From assembly GCA_030841965.1 (NCBI GenBank), contig JAUUSJ010000001.1, positions 1 to 64,000 on the forward strand: 64,000 nt of DNA, written 5' to 3'. The DNA comes from Blautia sp. (GTDB lineage Bacteria > Bacillota > Clostridia > Lachnospirales > Lachnospiraceae). The notes below the pieces were generated by a model, which saw only the letters and a program-made list of their open reading frames with translations, was not told the origin of the DNA and did not search any database. Both the position numbers and the translations under genes were made by a program. This document shows, in pieces, positions 41,558 to 48,423 of this stretch (position 1 is its first letter; each line of letters starts with the position of its first letter).

Positions 41558-42922
41558 ATGAGAGAGAAAAAAGTTGATTTGACGAAGGAAAGTATTGTAA
41601 AGGGATTTTGCATGTTTGCATTTCCATTATTTTTGGGAAGTTTATTTCAGCAACTATATGGAACGGCGGATGTATTATTTGTCGGCAATATCTTAGGAAA
41701 ACATGAGGCGGCGGCAGTTGGAGCGAGCAGCATTTTGGTAACCTGTCTTATCGGATTATTCGTGGGAATATCGGTGGGGGCAGGAGTTATCACTGCGCAA
41801 TTTGTCGGAGCAGAAGATGAGGAGAAGACGAGGGCTACGATTCAAAATTCTATTTTATTTGGAGCAATCGGTGGAATTGTCCTTATGATAATCGGATTAT
41901 TATTGTCAAGGCAAGCACTTATCTGGCTCCAGACGCCCGAGTCGATTATGGAAGAGGCGCTTATCTATATTCGGATTTATTTTTTGGCCATCCCGTCTAT
42001 GATTTTATATAATATGGGTGCCAGTCTCTTAAGAGCGATGGGAAACTCAAAAGTTCCGTTTTTTATATTAGCTGGGGGAGGAGTTCTCAATGTTTTGGCA
42101 GATGCATTTTTCCTCGCAGTTTTGAAAATGGGAGTGGGAGGGGCGGCATTTGTCACCTTTTTATCCCAGACTGCTACGGCAGTGGCTATCATACTCTATC
42201 TAGTAAGAGAAGAAAAACTTTATAAAGTAAAATGGAAGATAGATATCAGGATGATTCAAAAAATTTGTCAGGTAGGTTTTCCACTTGGAATTCAATCGAT
42301 GGTCATCACACTCTCTAATCTTATCGTACAGTATTATATCAATGGATTTGGAGAGACATCTGTGGCAGCGTTTACGGTTTATTTTAAACTAGAGAACTTC
42401 ATTTATATGCCGATTACGGCGTTTGGTCAGACGATGGTCACCTTTGTCGGACAAAATTTAGGTGCGGGCAATTATAAGCGAATGGAGAGAGGGCTTGTCG
42501 TTGGAAATATCATCTCCATCTCTATCACAGTATTGATATCGATGGGAATTTTAGCCTTTGGAAGCCAGGCACTTGGACTATTTTGTCAGGACGAGGAGGT
42601 AATCGCAGAGGGACTTAAGATTATATGGATTTCCTATCCGTTTTATTTTATCTATGCCATTATGGAGATGGTAGGTGGAGTGATTCGGGGAAGTGGAAAG
42701 TCGATGCAGTCTATGATAATCATTATCATTAATCTATGTTTAATTAGAATTATACTATTGGCTTATCTAGTAAAAGCACATGTGACAATTCAGTCCGTGG
42801 CGGCAGTCTATCCGATTACATGGGGACTTGCGACGGTATGTTTTGTTGTATATTATTACTATATGAAGAGGAAAAGAACGTACGTGAGAGTATCTCGTAT
42901 GGAATATATGAATGAGGATTAA
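41558..42922 (+). CDS. MATE-family efflux transporter
   Basis: This 454-residue protein has twelve predicted transmembrane helices and the MATE features PLFLGSLFQQLYGTADVLFVG, GAGVITAQFVGA and FGQTMVTFVGQNLGA. MATE proteins export cationic drugs or metabolites using a sodium or proton gradient. It starts 8 nt after the Sel1 gene with AGGAGG, so it may be co-transcribed with the signalling module. The substrate is unknown. Confidence 0.93.
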   Translation: MREKKVDLTKESIVKGFCMFAFPLFLGSLFQQLYGTADVLFVGNILGKHEAAAVGASSILVTCLIGLFVGISVGAGVITAQFVGAEDEEKTRATIQNSILFGAIGGIVLMIIGLLLSRQALIWLQTPESIMEEALIYIRIYFLAIPSMILYNMGASLLRAMGNSKVPFFILAGGGVLNVLADAFFLAVLKMGVGGAAFVTFLSQTATAVAIILYLVREEKLYKVKWKIDIRMIQKICQVGFPLGIQSMVITLSNLIVQYYINGFGETSVAAFTVYFKLENFIYMPITAFGQTMVTFVGQNLGAGNYKRMERGLVVGNIISISITVLISMGILAFGSQALGLFCQDEEVIAEGLKIIWISYPFYFIYAIMEMVGGVIRGSGKSMQSMIIIIINLCLIRIILLAYLVKAHVTIQSVAAVYPITWGLATVCFVVYYYYMKRKRTYVRVSRMEYMNED

Positions 42923-42972
42923 AAGGGATAAACAGATTTTATCTAAAAAACATTAATTTTTTACTAAATTTA

Positions 42973-43005
42973 CCAATTATTACATGTAAATCGCCAATTC
43001 TTACA
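42973..43005 (+). promoter_or_regulatory. Direct repeats 21 bp apart upstream of promoter
   Basis: CCAATTATTACA (42973-42984) and CCAATTCTTACA (42994-43005) are 21 bp apart start to start, two helical turns, ending 6 bp before the -35 TTGTAA. This is the geometry of activator sites such as those bound by LytTR-type regulators; the regulator is unknown. Confidence 0.5.
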
Positions 43006-43011
43006 ATGAAC

Positions 43012-43040
43012 TTGTAATCATAAAGACGAAATGTTATATT
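43012..43040 (+). promoter_or_regulatory. Promoter of small gene 43079
   Basis: TTGTAA (43012-43017) and TATATT (43035-43040) are separated by 17 bp. Confidence 0.6.
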
Positions 43041-43078
43041 AAGCATAAATAGAAAAATTTTTGAAAGAGGGTAAGCAA

Positions 43079-43372
43079 GTGAGTGAAATGAATAACAAAA
43101 TTTTGGGAATTGGTACATTTATGAATAAAAGTAGGGAAGAAATGGCAAAAAGAGATATCATATATCAAGAAAAAGAGAAAAAGTTAATCGATGTGGAGAA
43201 AGCTTATATCTCTTTAGAACTGTCAGAGCAAGCGAGAGAGATTATTGACGAGTATATCGCCCAGACAGAGGAGTTAGAAGCGAAGTATGCAGATATTTCT
43301 TATGTGGCGGGGATGAGAGATACTCTCGTGCTTTTAGGGAATATGGGACTTTTAAAAATAAATATTGGTTAA
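43079..43372 (+). CDS. Small helical protein, unknown function
   Basis: This 97-residue protein probably starts at GTG 43079, about 7 nt after an AGAGGG site; a TTG at 43061 would be longer but lacks one. It is almost entirely helical and charged, with EQAREIIDEYIAQTEELEAKY followed by a C-terminal YVAGMRDTLVLLGNMGLL segment. The C-terminal pattern recalls small DUF6809-type Clostridial proteins, but I am not certain. It has its own promoter with direct repeats upstream and a strong terminator downstream, so it is a monocistronic regulated gene. Confidence 0.6.
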   Translation: MSEMNNKILGIGTFMNKSREEMAKRDIIYQEKEKKLIDVEKAYISLELSEQAREIIDEYIAQTEELEAKYADISYVAGMRDTLVLLGNMGLLKINIG

Positions 43373-43386
43373 AAAGCAATGGAATA

Positions 43387-43431
43387 AAAAAGCTGTCAGA
43401 AAATAAATTTTTTGACAGCTTTTTTTTTTGA
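43387..43431 (+). terminator. Terminator
   Basis: AAAAAGCTGTCA (from 43387) pairs with TGACAGCTTTTT (43413-43424), and the T-run continues to 43429. Confidence 0.9.
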
Positions 43432-43463
43432 GAATTGCGGGAGCATATTGTGCGGAGCAATTC
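43432..43463 (+). repeat. GATTG-family hairpin repeat with altered stem
   Basis: GAATTG (43432-43437) pairs with CAATTC (43458-43463), with an inner GCAT/GTGC and the constant GCGGAGCAA. Compared with 13455 and 36382 the lower stem differs on both sides and remains paired. Confidence 0.65.
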
Positions 43464-43568
43464 GGTATCCCAATATCTTTGGATGGATAAAAAAATTGTT
43501 TTTGGGCAGGATAATGATGATAAGAGTTATCGATAAGGCGAAAATGAGAAACGATATCAATAATAGGG

Positions 43569-43598
43569 TTGACATAACGTACTTGAATTAGGTATTAT
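43569..43598 (+). promoter_or_regulatory. Promoter of DUF3793-flavodoxin operon
   Basis: TTGACA (43569-43574) and TATTAT (43593-43598) are separated by 18 bp, 42 bp before the DUF3793 gene. Confidence 0.7.
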
Positions 43599-43606
43599 AA
43601 ATATAA

Positions 43607-43622
43607 GTTAGAATTAACTAAC
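43607..43622 (+). promoter_or_regulatory. Shared inverted-repeat operator, site 3
   Basis: GTTAG-AATTAA-CTAAC lies just after the -10, at the expected transcription start. Its arrangement is identical to the sites before feoA and feoB, so the downstream genes are probably co-regulated with iron uptake. Confidence 0.65.
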
Positions 43623-43639
43623 TAATTTAAGGAGGCATT

Positions 43640-44248
43640 ATGAGTCAAGAAGTATTAGAAATTGTAAAAGGAATGGATTTAAAACAAATAGAAACGCAGT
43701 TGGCACTCCAGTGTGCGCCGCTGATTGCGGGACTTAAGACATCAAATCTTCTTATTATTTCAAGGGAAAATATGCCGAAAGTAAAACGTATTTTAAAGCG
43801 CACAATCTTATCTTATTTTACTTTATATGCAGGAGAAGAAAAGACAATTTTACTTATATATGATGCCTCTAGGTTGGGAGAGTATCTAGGAAGGAAAAAG
43901 GTCAGAAGCTTACTTTTGCAGTGGGGATATGAGGGAAGCTGTATGAGAGAGTGGCTATATCTTTTACGGGAGCGCTATCGGGCATATATCGAGGAGAAAG
44001 CAAATTTTCCACATGAGATGGGATTATTTCTCGGATATCCGGAGGAAGATGTCGTTGGCTTTATTGAAAATTCTGGAAAGAATAGCCTATACAGTGGCTA
44101 CTGGAAGGTATATGGAGATGTAACTGAAAAAATTGAGCTATTTCAAAAATTTGATAGGGCAAAGGAAATTTTAATTCAGTTTTTAGCAGATGGCATGACA
44201 ATTCTAGATGCAATGAACCAAAAACAAATTTATCAAATATCAGTTTAG
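43640..44248 (+). CDS. DUF3793 family protein
   Basis: This 202-residue cytosolic protein shows the DUF3793 pattern: an N-terminal LALQCAPLIAGLKTSNL, a middle LLLQWGY segment, and FPHEMGLFLGYPEEDVVGFIE near residue 115. The family has no established function; in anaerobic Clostridia it is often found with flavodoxin and DUF2325 genes or iron transport genes. AAGGAGG precedes the ATG. An operator shared with feoA and feoB lies at its promoter, supporting an iron-related role. Confidence 0.85.
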   Translation: MSQEVLEIVKGMDLKQIETQLALQCAPLIAGLKTSNLLIISRENMPKVKRILKRTILSYFTLYAGEEKTILLIYDASRLGEYLGRKKVRSLLLQWGYEGSCMREWLYLLRERYRAYIEEKANFPHEMGLFLGYPEEDVVGFIENSGKNSLYSGYWKVYGDVTEKIELFQKFDRAKEILIQFLADGMTILDAMNQKQIYQISV

Positions 44249-44300
44249 TATCTATCAATCAGGATGATTTTTAGATAAAAAAGAATTGGAGGAAAAGAAC

Positions 44301-44732
44301 ATGAGTAAAATTAATGTTGTGTATTGGTCACAGACAGGAAACACACAGGTAATGGCAGAAGCAATCGGAGCAGGAATTGAGGAGGCAGGAAAAGAGGCAA
44401 ATGTTGTATTCGTAAGTGATATTACAGTAGATGATTTAAAAGATGCCTCTGTTATGGCACTTGGATGCCCTGCTATGGGAGCAGAAGTATTAGAAGAAGG
44501 CGAGATGGAGCCTTTTATGTGTGAATTAGAGGGAAGTCTCGGCGGAAAGACAGTTGCTCTTTTTGGCTCCTATGGATGGGGAGACGGAGAATGGATGAGA
44601 GACTGGGTTGAGAGAGTAGGAGATGCCGGCGCAAACGTATTAAACGGTGAGGGACTTATCTGTCAGGAAGCACCAGATGATGATGTAATCGAAGAGTGCA
44701 AGGCTCTTGGAAAACAGTTGGCAGCTCAGTAA
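44301..44732 (+). CDS. Short-chain flavodoxin
   Basis: This 143-residue protein begins INVVYWSQTGNTQVMAEAI, the FMN phosphate-binding loop, and has the isoalloxazine-contact loops FGSYGWGDGEWM and CPAMGAEVLEEGEM. Flavodoxins replace ferredoxins as electron carriers when iron is scarce. The start at 44301 is supported by GGAGG before it; a TTG at 44286 is unlikely. It lies 52 nt after the DUF3793 gene, behind the same putative iron-responsive operator. Confidence 0.94.
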   Translation: MSKINVVYWSQTGNTQVMAEAIGAGIEEAGKEANVVFVSDITVDDLKDASVMALGCPAMGAEVLEEGEMEPFMCELEGSLGGKTVALFGSYGWGDGEWMRDWVERVGDAGANVLNGEGLICQEAPDDDVIEECKALGKQLAAQ

Positions 44733-44815
44733 ATAGATATATCTGCTGGCGCAGGTCAAAAAGAGTGAAAGTTGATATATACTCTTACAATCGAGCTATA
44801 TGATAGAAAAGAGGG

Positions 44816-44860
44816 GGAGAAAACTCTCTTAGATAGAGTTCTCTCCTTCTTCCTTTTTTA
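44816..44860 (+). terminator. Terminator after flavodoxin
   Basis: GGAGAAAACTCT (44816-44827) pairs with AGAGTTCTCTCC (44835-44846) with one mismatch, followed by a T-rich tail. Confidence 0.8.
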
Positions 44861-44997
44861 TTAGATAGATATGGAAATGACGAGAGGAAGCAGACTGTTT
44901 TTTTAGAATCTAGTCAACGAAAAATAGGGAGATGAAAAATAAATAGAAAAAAAGTAGTTGACCCAAAATGAGACTAAAAGAAAAGGAGGAAAATAGA

Positions 44998-45288
44998 ATG
45001 AGCGTAGTAATTATCGGAGGACATGACAGAATGGTATGTCAATATAAAAAGATTTGCAAACAGCATAAATGTAAGGCAAAGGTATTTACACAGATGAGGT
45101 CAGATTTGAAAAGTCAGATTGGAAATCCAGATTTGATTGTACTTTTTACGAATACGGTCTCTCATAAGATGGTAAAATGTGCTGTGGCAGAGGCGGAGAG
45201 AAATAATGCACAGGTAGTTCGATGTCATTCTAGTAGTCAGAGTGCTCTGGGAGAAATTTTAGAGAAAGCTTGTGCACAGACGGCTTAA
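44998..45288 (+). CDS. DUF2325 family protein
   Basis: This 96-residue protein starts MSVVIIGGHDRMVCQYK and contains the DUF2325 features DLIVLFTNTVSHKMVK and VVRCHSSSQSAL. The start at 44998 has AAAAGGAGG about 10 nt upstream. The function is not established; conserved cysteines and histidines (in GGHDRMVC, VRCHSS) suggest metal binding or redox. It often accompanies flavodoxin and Fe-uptake genes, as here. Confidence 0.88.
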   Translation: MSVVIIGGHDRMVCQYKKICKQHKCKAKVFTQMRSDLKSQIGNPDLIVLFTNTVSHKMVKCAVAEAERNNAQVVRCHSSSQSALGEILEKACAQTA

Positions 45289-45391
45289 TGTATTGCATAT
45301 GGATAGAAGAGCTTGTCAATAAAAACTTAGCATTAGAAGAAGATTGGTACATATAATAGTAGTAAAGTGAAACCTAGAAGGAGGAAAATTT

Positions 45392-45814
45392 TTGCAAAAG
45401 GGAAAGCGATTACTCTATTTTGTAACAGTCTTTTTCTTTTTTTCTCTTTTTTTGACAGGTGCAGGTCTCGAGGAGAAAGAGATTAAGACTTTAGAGAACG
45501 TTTTTATTTTGAACTGGAAGGAAAATAAGATAAAGATTTTACTGAATGGGCAGGAAAAGATATATATCTGTGATGAGTATGCGAGAAAAGAAAAAACGGG
45601 AATACCGGCGGATATTATTATGAGGGGGAAGAGGGTTTTGCAGGTACAGCAAGAAAATCAGGTTGTAGAGGCATTTGGTGTAAAAAAAGGAAAGAGGATA
45701 AAGAAAAGTACGGTAAATCTACTTACAGTGAATAAAAAGGAGGAAGAGAAGATATTAAAGATGGCGAAGAAAAAATGGACAAGGGAGAAATTATTTGGGT
45801 ATAAGCTTGGATGA
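45392..45814 (+). CDS. Small secreted or membrane protein, unknown
   Basis: This 140-residue protein probably starts at TTG 45392, 5-7 nt after AAGGAGG. An N-terminal hydrophobic segment (about 8-24) is followed by a lysine-rich region with predicted beta strands (NVFILNWKENKIKILLNGQ). I recognise no family. It could be a secreted or membrane-anchored protein. It is convergent with the YihY gene. Confidence 0.5.
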   Translation: MQKGKRLLYFVTVFFFFSLFLTGAGLEEKEIKTLENVFILNWKENKIKILLNGQEKIYICDEYARKEKTGIPADIIMRGKRVLQVQQENQVVEAFGVKKGKRIKKSTVNLLTVNKKEEEKILKMAKKKWTREKLFGYKLG

Positions 45815-45847
45815 GAATATTATAAAAAATGGGTAGTTTATGGAAGA

Positions 45848-45958
45848 AAAAAGGAGAGCTCTCTCTCGACAGATACGATGAGATTATATTCGCTGCGTAA
45901 GCTGGAAAGAGGAGCGCAGTGTGTAGCGAATCTGGTCTAGAGAAAACTCTCCTTTATA
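45848..45958. repeat. Structured convergent intergenic region
   Basis: AAAGGAGAG (from about 45850) pairs with CTCTCCTTT (about 45947-45955), enclosing ATTCGCT/AGCGAAT and the sequence GGAGCGCAGTGTGTAGCGAATCTGGT. That last stretch resembles the right part of the GATTG-hairpin family (GGAGCACATTGTGCGGAGC, AATCTGGT). It may be a diverged member and could also act as a two-way terminator. Confidence 0.45.
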
Positions 45959-45962
45959 AGGT

Positions 45963-46838
45963 TTACTGAAATCTCTTCCAATTAGGGAAGAGTTGCCGGA
46001 TAATATTTTTCCATCTATGGCAGTGGATAAATTGATTTACCTCAGCCCCCAAAAAAAGCAGATACATAGACATATAAAGCCATAAAAAGAAAAAGATAAT
46101 CGCATTGATACTTCCATAGGCATAAGCTTTCTTTGGAAAATAGTCCACATAGATGGAAAAAGCAAAGGAGACAAACATCCAGGCGCAGGAAGTAAAAACA
46201 GCTCCTGGCAATTCCCTCTTGAATGTGGATTTACGGTTTGGCACTGATTTGTATAAAATTAGAAAGAATATAGTTAGGATGAAAAAAGCTAAAATTTCAC
46301 GGTGTGCCAAAATAAAATTGGAGATTGGCGCCAAAAATTGAAAATGTGCGATGATAAGCTTTTGAATTTGGTTTCCAAATACAAAGACAATCATCAAGAG
46401 GGCAAGCATGATAATAAAGATTGCCGTGTATAAAATAGCGAATAACCGCAGGGCGATATATCCCTTCTTTTTCTTAATGGCATAAATACAGTCTAAGCCC
46501 TGGATGAGAGAGAACATCCATTTAGAGGAGGACCAGAGCATACTGATGATAGTGAATGACAAAACTCCGGGAATCGGAGCGTCATAAATCTGCTCGATAA
46601 TGTCTAGAATGATTTGATTATCCTGTCCGAGGGGAAGAGCTGTATTCATGATGTTGAGTGCGTACGTTTTGATGATAGGCAATTCTTTTGTAACCATGAT
46701 AAAGAGAGACAAAAGGGGAAAAATAGACAGTAACGTAAAATAAGATGCCATGGCGGCGTAGGCTGCCACATGGTCTTCTTCCATCCTCGCTGAAAAATCC
46801 AATGCGAGGGAGAATAAATTTTTTAGCTTCATAATCAT
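45963..46838 (-). CDS. YihY/virulence factor BrkB family membrane protein
   Basis: This 291-residue protein has six predicted helices and the family features DHVAAYAAMASYFTLLSIFP near the start, LSFTIISMLWSSSKWM, and YGSINAIIFFFLWLYMS near the end. The family was once mislabelled ribonuclease BN; its members are integral membrane proteins of unclear role, probably transport-like. Two starts are possible (46838 or 46832). No clear ribosome site is visible. Confidence 0.9.
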   Translation of the reverse strand: MIMKLKNLFSLALDFSARMEEDHVAAYAAMASYFTLLSIFPLLSLFIMVTKELPIIKTYALNIMNTALPLGQDNQIILDIIEQIYDAPIPGVLSFTIISMLWSSSKWMFSLIQGLDCIYAIKKKKGYIALRLFAILYTAIFIIMLALLMIVFVFGNQIQKLIIAHFQFLAPISNFILAHREILAFFILTIFFLILYKSVPNRKSTFKRELPGAVFTSCAWMFVSFAFSIYVDYFPKKAYAYGSINAIIFFFLWLYMSMYLLFLGAEVNQFIHCHRWKNIIRQLFPNWKRFQ

Positions 46839-46952
46839 AACCAGGCACGTAAATTCTCTTTCCCTAGGTAGTGGGATGAGTGCCGTTTCCCTTTCTAAAA
46901 AATTTGATAGAAATTATTGTATCACAAAGGAAACAAAAAAGAAAGTAGATAC

Positions 46953-46980
46953 TTGACAGAAAAAATTTTTATGTTAAAAT
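46953..46980 (+). promoter_or_regulatory. pheST promoter
   Basis: TTGACA (46953-46958) and TAAAAT (46975-46980) are separated by 16 bp, upstream of the T-box leader. Confidence 0.65.
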
Positions 46981-47084
46981 AGAAAATGAAATTTAGCTTT
47001 GAGTTAGTTCCTTCTATCGCAGTGGTTAGAGAAGAAGGGATGAGCAAGGTAGTTTATAGAGAAAAGGCTGTGAAGGTGCATAGT

Positions 47085-47307
47085 AGAAGATTATTTTCTT
47101 ACAGAGAGGGGAAGATGACAAGCTGAGACTTCCCTAAGTTCAGATAAGCTTTGAATTTCACACTGGAGCTGTATGTCTGAATCTTAGTAGGGCATAACGT
47201 CGCCTGCACGTTACGCAGATTGAGTGCTTATATTTTGAGAAGATATAGGAATCAGGGTGGTACCGCGAGATAACCTCGTCCCTTTTTGGGATGGGGCTTT
47301 TTTTATG
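47085..47307 (+). promoter_or_regulatory. T-box leader, phenylalanine specific
   Basis: The conserved T-box AGGGTGGTACCGCGAGA lies at about 47254-47270. A TTC (47157-47159) in the specifier loop GAATTTCAC fits tRNA-Phe, as does the downstream pheST. The terminator is CCTCGTCCC/GGGATGGGG (about 47274-47297) followed by seven T. Uncharged tRNA-Phe would favour the antiterminator. The stretch 46981-47084 before it is the start of the leader with no separate feature evident. Confidence 0.92.
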
Positions 47308-47382
47308 CAAACTATGAATGAATAAGGACTTCTTAGTAAGCAGCCATGGCCAGTGGACATGGATAAATGAAAGGAGAAAATC

Positions 47383-48402
47383 ATGAAAGATAAATTAGAA
47401 CAAATTAGAAGTTCTGCCTTAGAAGCCATTGAAAAGAGCGAAGGCATCAAACAATTAAATGAGTTAAAAGTAAACTTTCTCGGAAAAAAAGGTGAGTTAA
47501 CTCAAGTATTAAAAAATATGAAAAATGTGCCAAAGGAGGAGCGACCAAAGGTTGGACAGCTTGTCAATGAGACGAGAGCGGCTCTCGAGGATGCATTTGA
47601 AAAAGAGATTAAGAGATTAGAGAGATTAAAAAGAGAAGAGGATATGAAAAAAGAGGTTATCGATGTCACTCTTCCAGGAAAGAAGATTAAGGTAGGACAT
47701 CGCCATCCAAATCAGATTGCCCTCGATGATTTAGAGAGAGTATTTATCGGAATGGGATATGAGATTGTGGAAGGACCAGAGGTAGAGTACGATAAATATA
47801 ATTTCGAGCTTCTTAATATTCCAGAGAACCATCCGGCAAAGGATGAGCAAGATACTTTCTATATCACAAAGGATATTTTGCTTCGTACACAGACATCGCC
47901 AGTTCAGGCGAGGGTGATGGAGACGGGAAGAATGCCGATTCGTATTATCGCTCCAGGTAGAGTATTCCGCTCAGACGAGGTAGATGCAACGCACTCACCA
48001 TCCTTCCATCAGGTAGAGGGTCTTGTCGTAGATAAGGGAATTACCTTCGCGGATTTGAAGGGAACATTGGAGCAGTGGGCAAAAGAGTTCTTCGGAGAGG
48101 AGACAAAGGTAAAATTCAGACCACATCATTTCCCATTTACAGAGCCAAGCGCAGAGGTAGATGTAACTTGCTTTAAATGTGGAGGTAAGGGATGTCGTAT
48201 GTGCAAGGGAAGCGGATGGATTGAAATTCTAGGCTGTGGTATGGTACATCCTAAAGTATTAAGAGACTGTGGAATTGACCCAGAGGTATATTCTGGATTT
48301 GCGTTTGGTATCGGTCTTGAGCGTATCGCTCTCTTAAAGTATGAAATTGATGATATGAGATTACTCTATGAAAATGATGTTCGTTTCTTAGAGCAGTTCT
48401 AG
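47383..48402 (+). CDS. pheS: Phenylalanine-tRNA ligase alpha subunit
   Basis: This 339-residue class II aminoacyl-tRNA synthetase subunit has an N-terminal coiled coil (1-80), motif 2 region MPIRIIAPGRVFRSDEVDATHSP, RPHHFPFTEPSAEVDV, and motif 3 GFAFGIGLERIALL. Four cysteines (CFKCGGKGCRMC) form the small insertion usual in bacterial PheS. With PheT it forms an alpha2-beta2 enzyme charging tRNA-Phe. Expression is controlled by the T-box upstream. Confidence 0.98.
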   Translation: MKDKLEQIRSSALEAIEKSEGIKQLNELKVNFLGKKGELTQVLKNMKNVPKEERPKVGQLVNETRAALEDAFEKEIKRLERLKREEDMKKEVIDVTLPGKKIKVGHRHPNQIALDDLERVFIGMGYEIVEGPEVEYDKYNFELLNIPENHPAKDEQDTFYITKDILLRTQTSPVQARVMETGRMPIRIIAPGRVFRSDEVDATHSPSFHQVEGLVVDKGITFADLKGTLEQWAKEFFGEETKVKFRPHHFPFTEPSAEVDVTCFKCGGKGCRMCKGSGWIEILGCGMVHPKVLRDCGIDPEVYSGFAFGIGLERIALLKYEIDDMRLLYENDVRFLEQF

Positions 48403-48423
48403 CAAAGGTTTGGAGGTAGAAAG

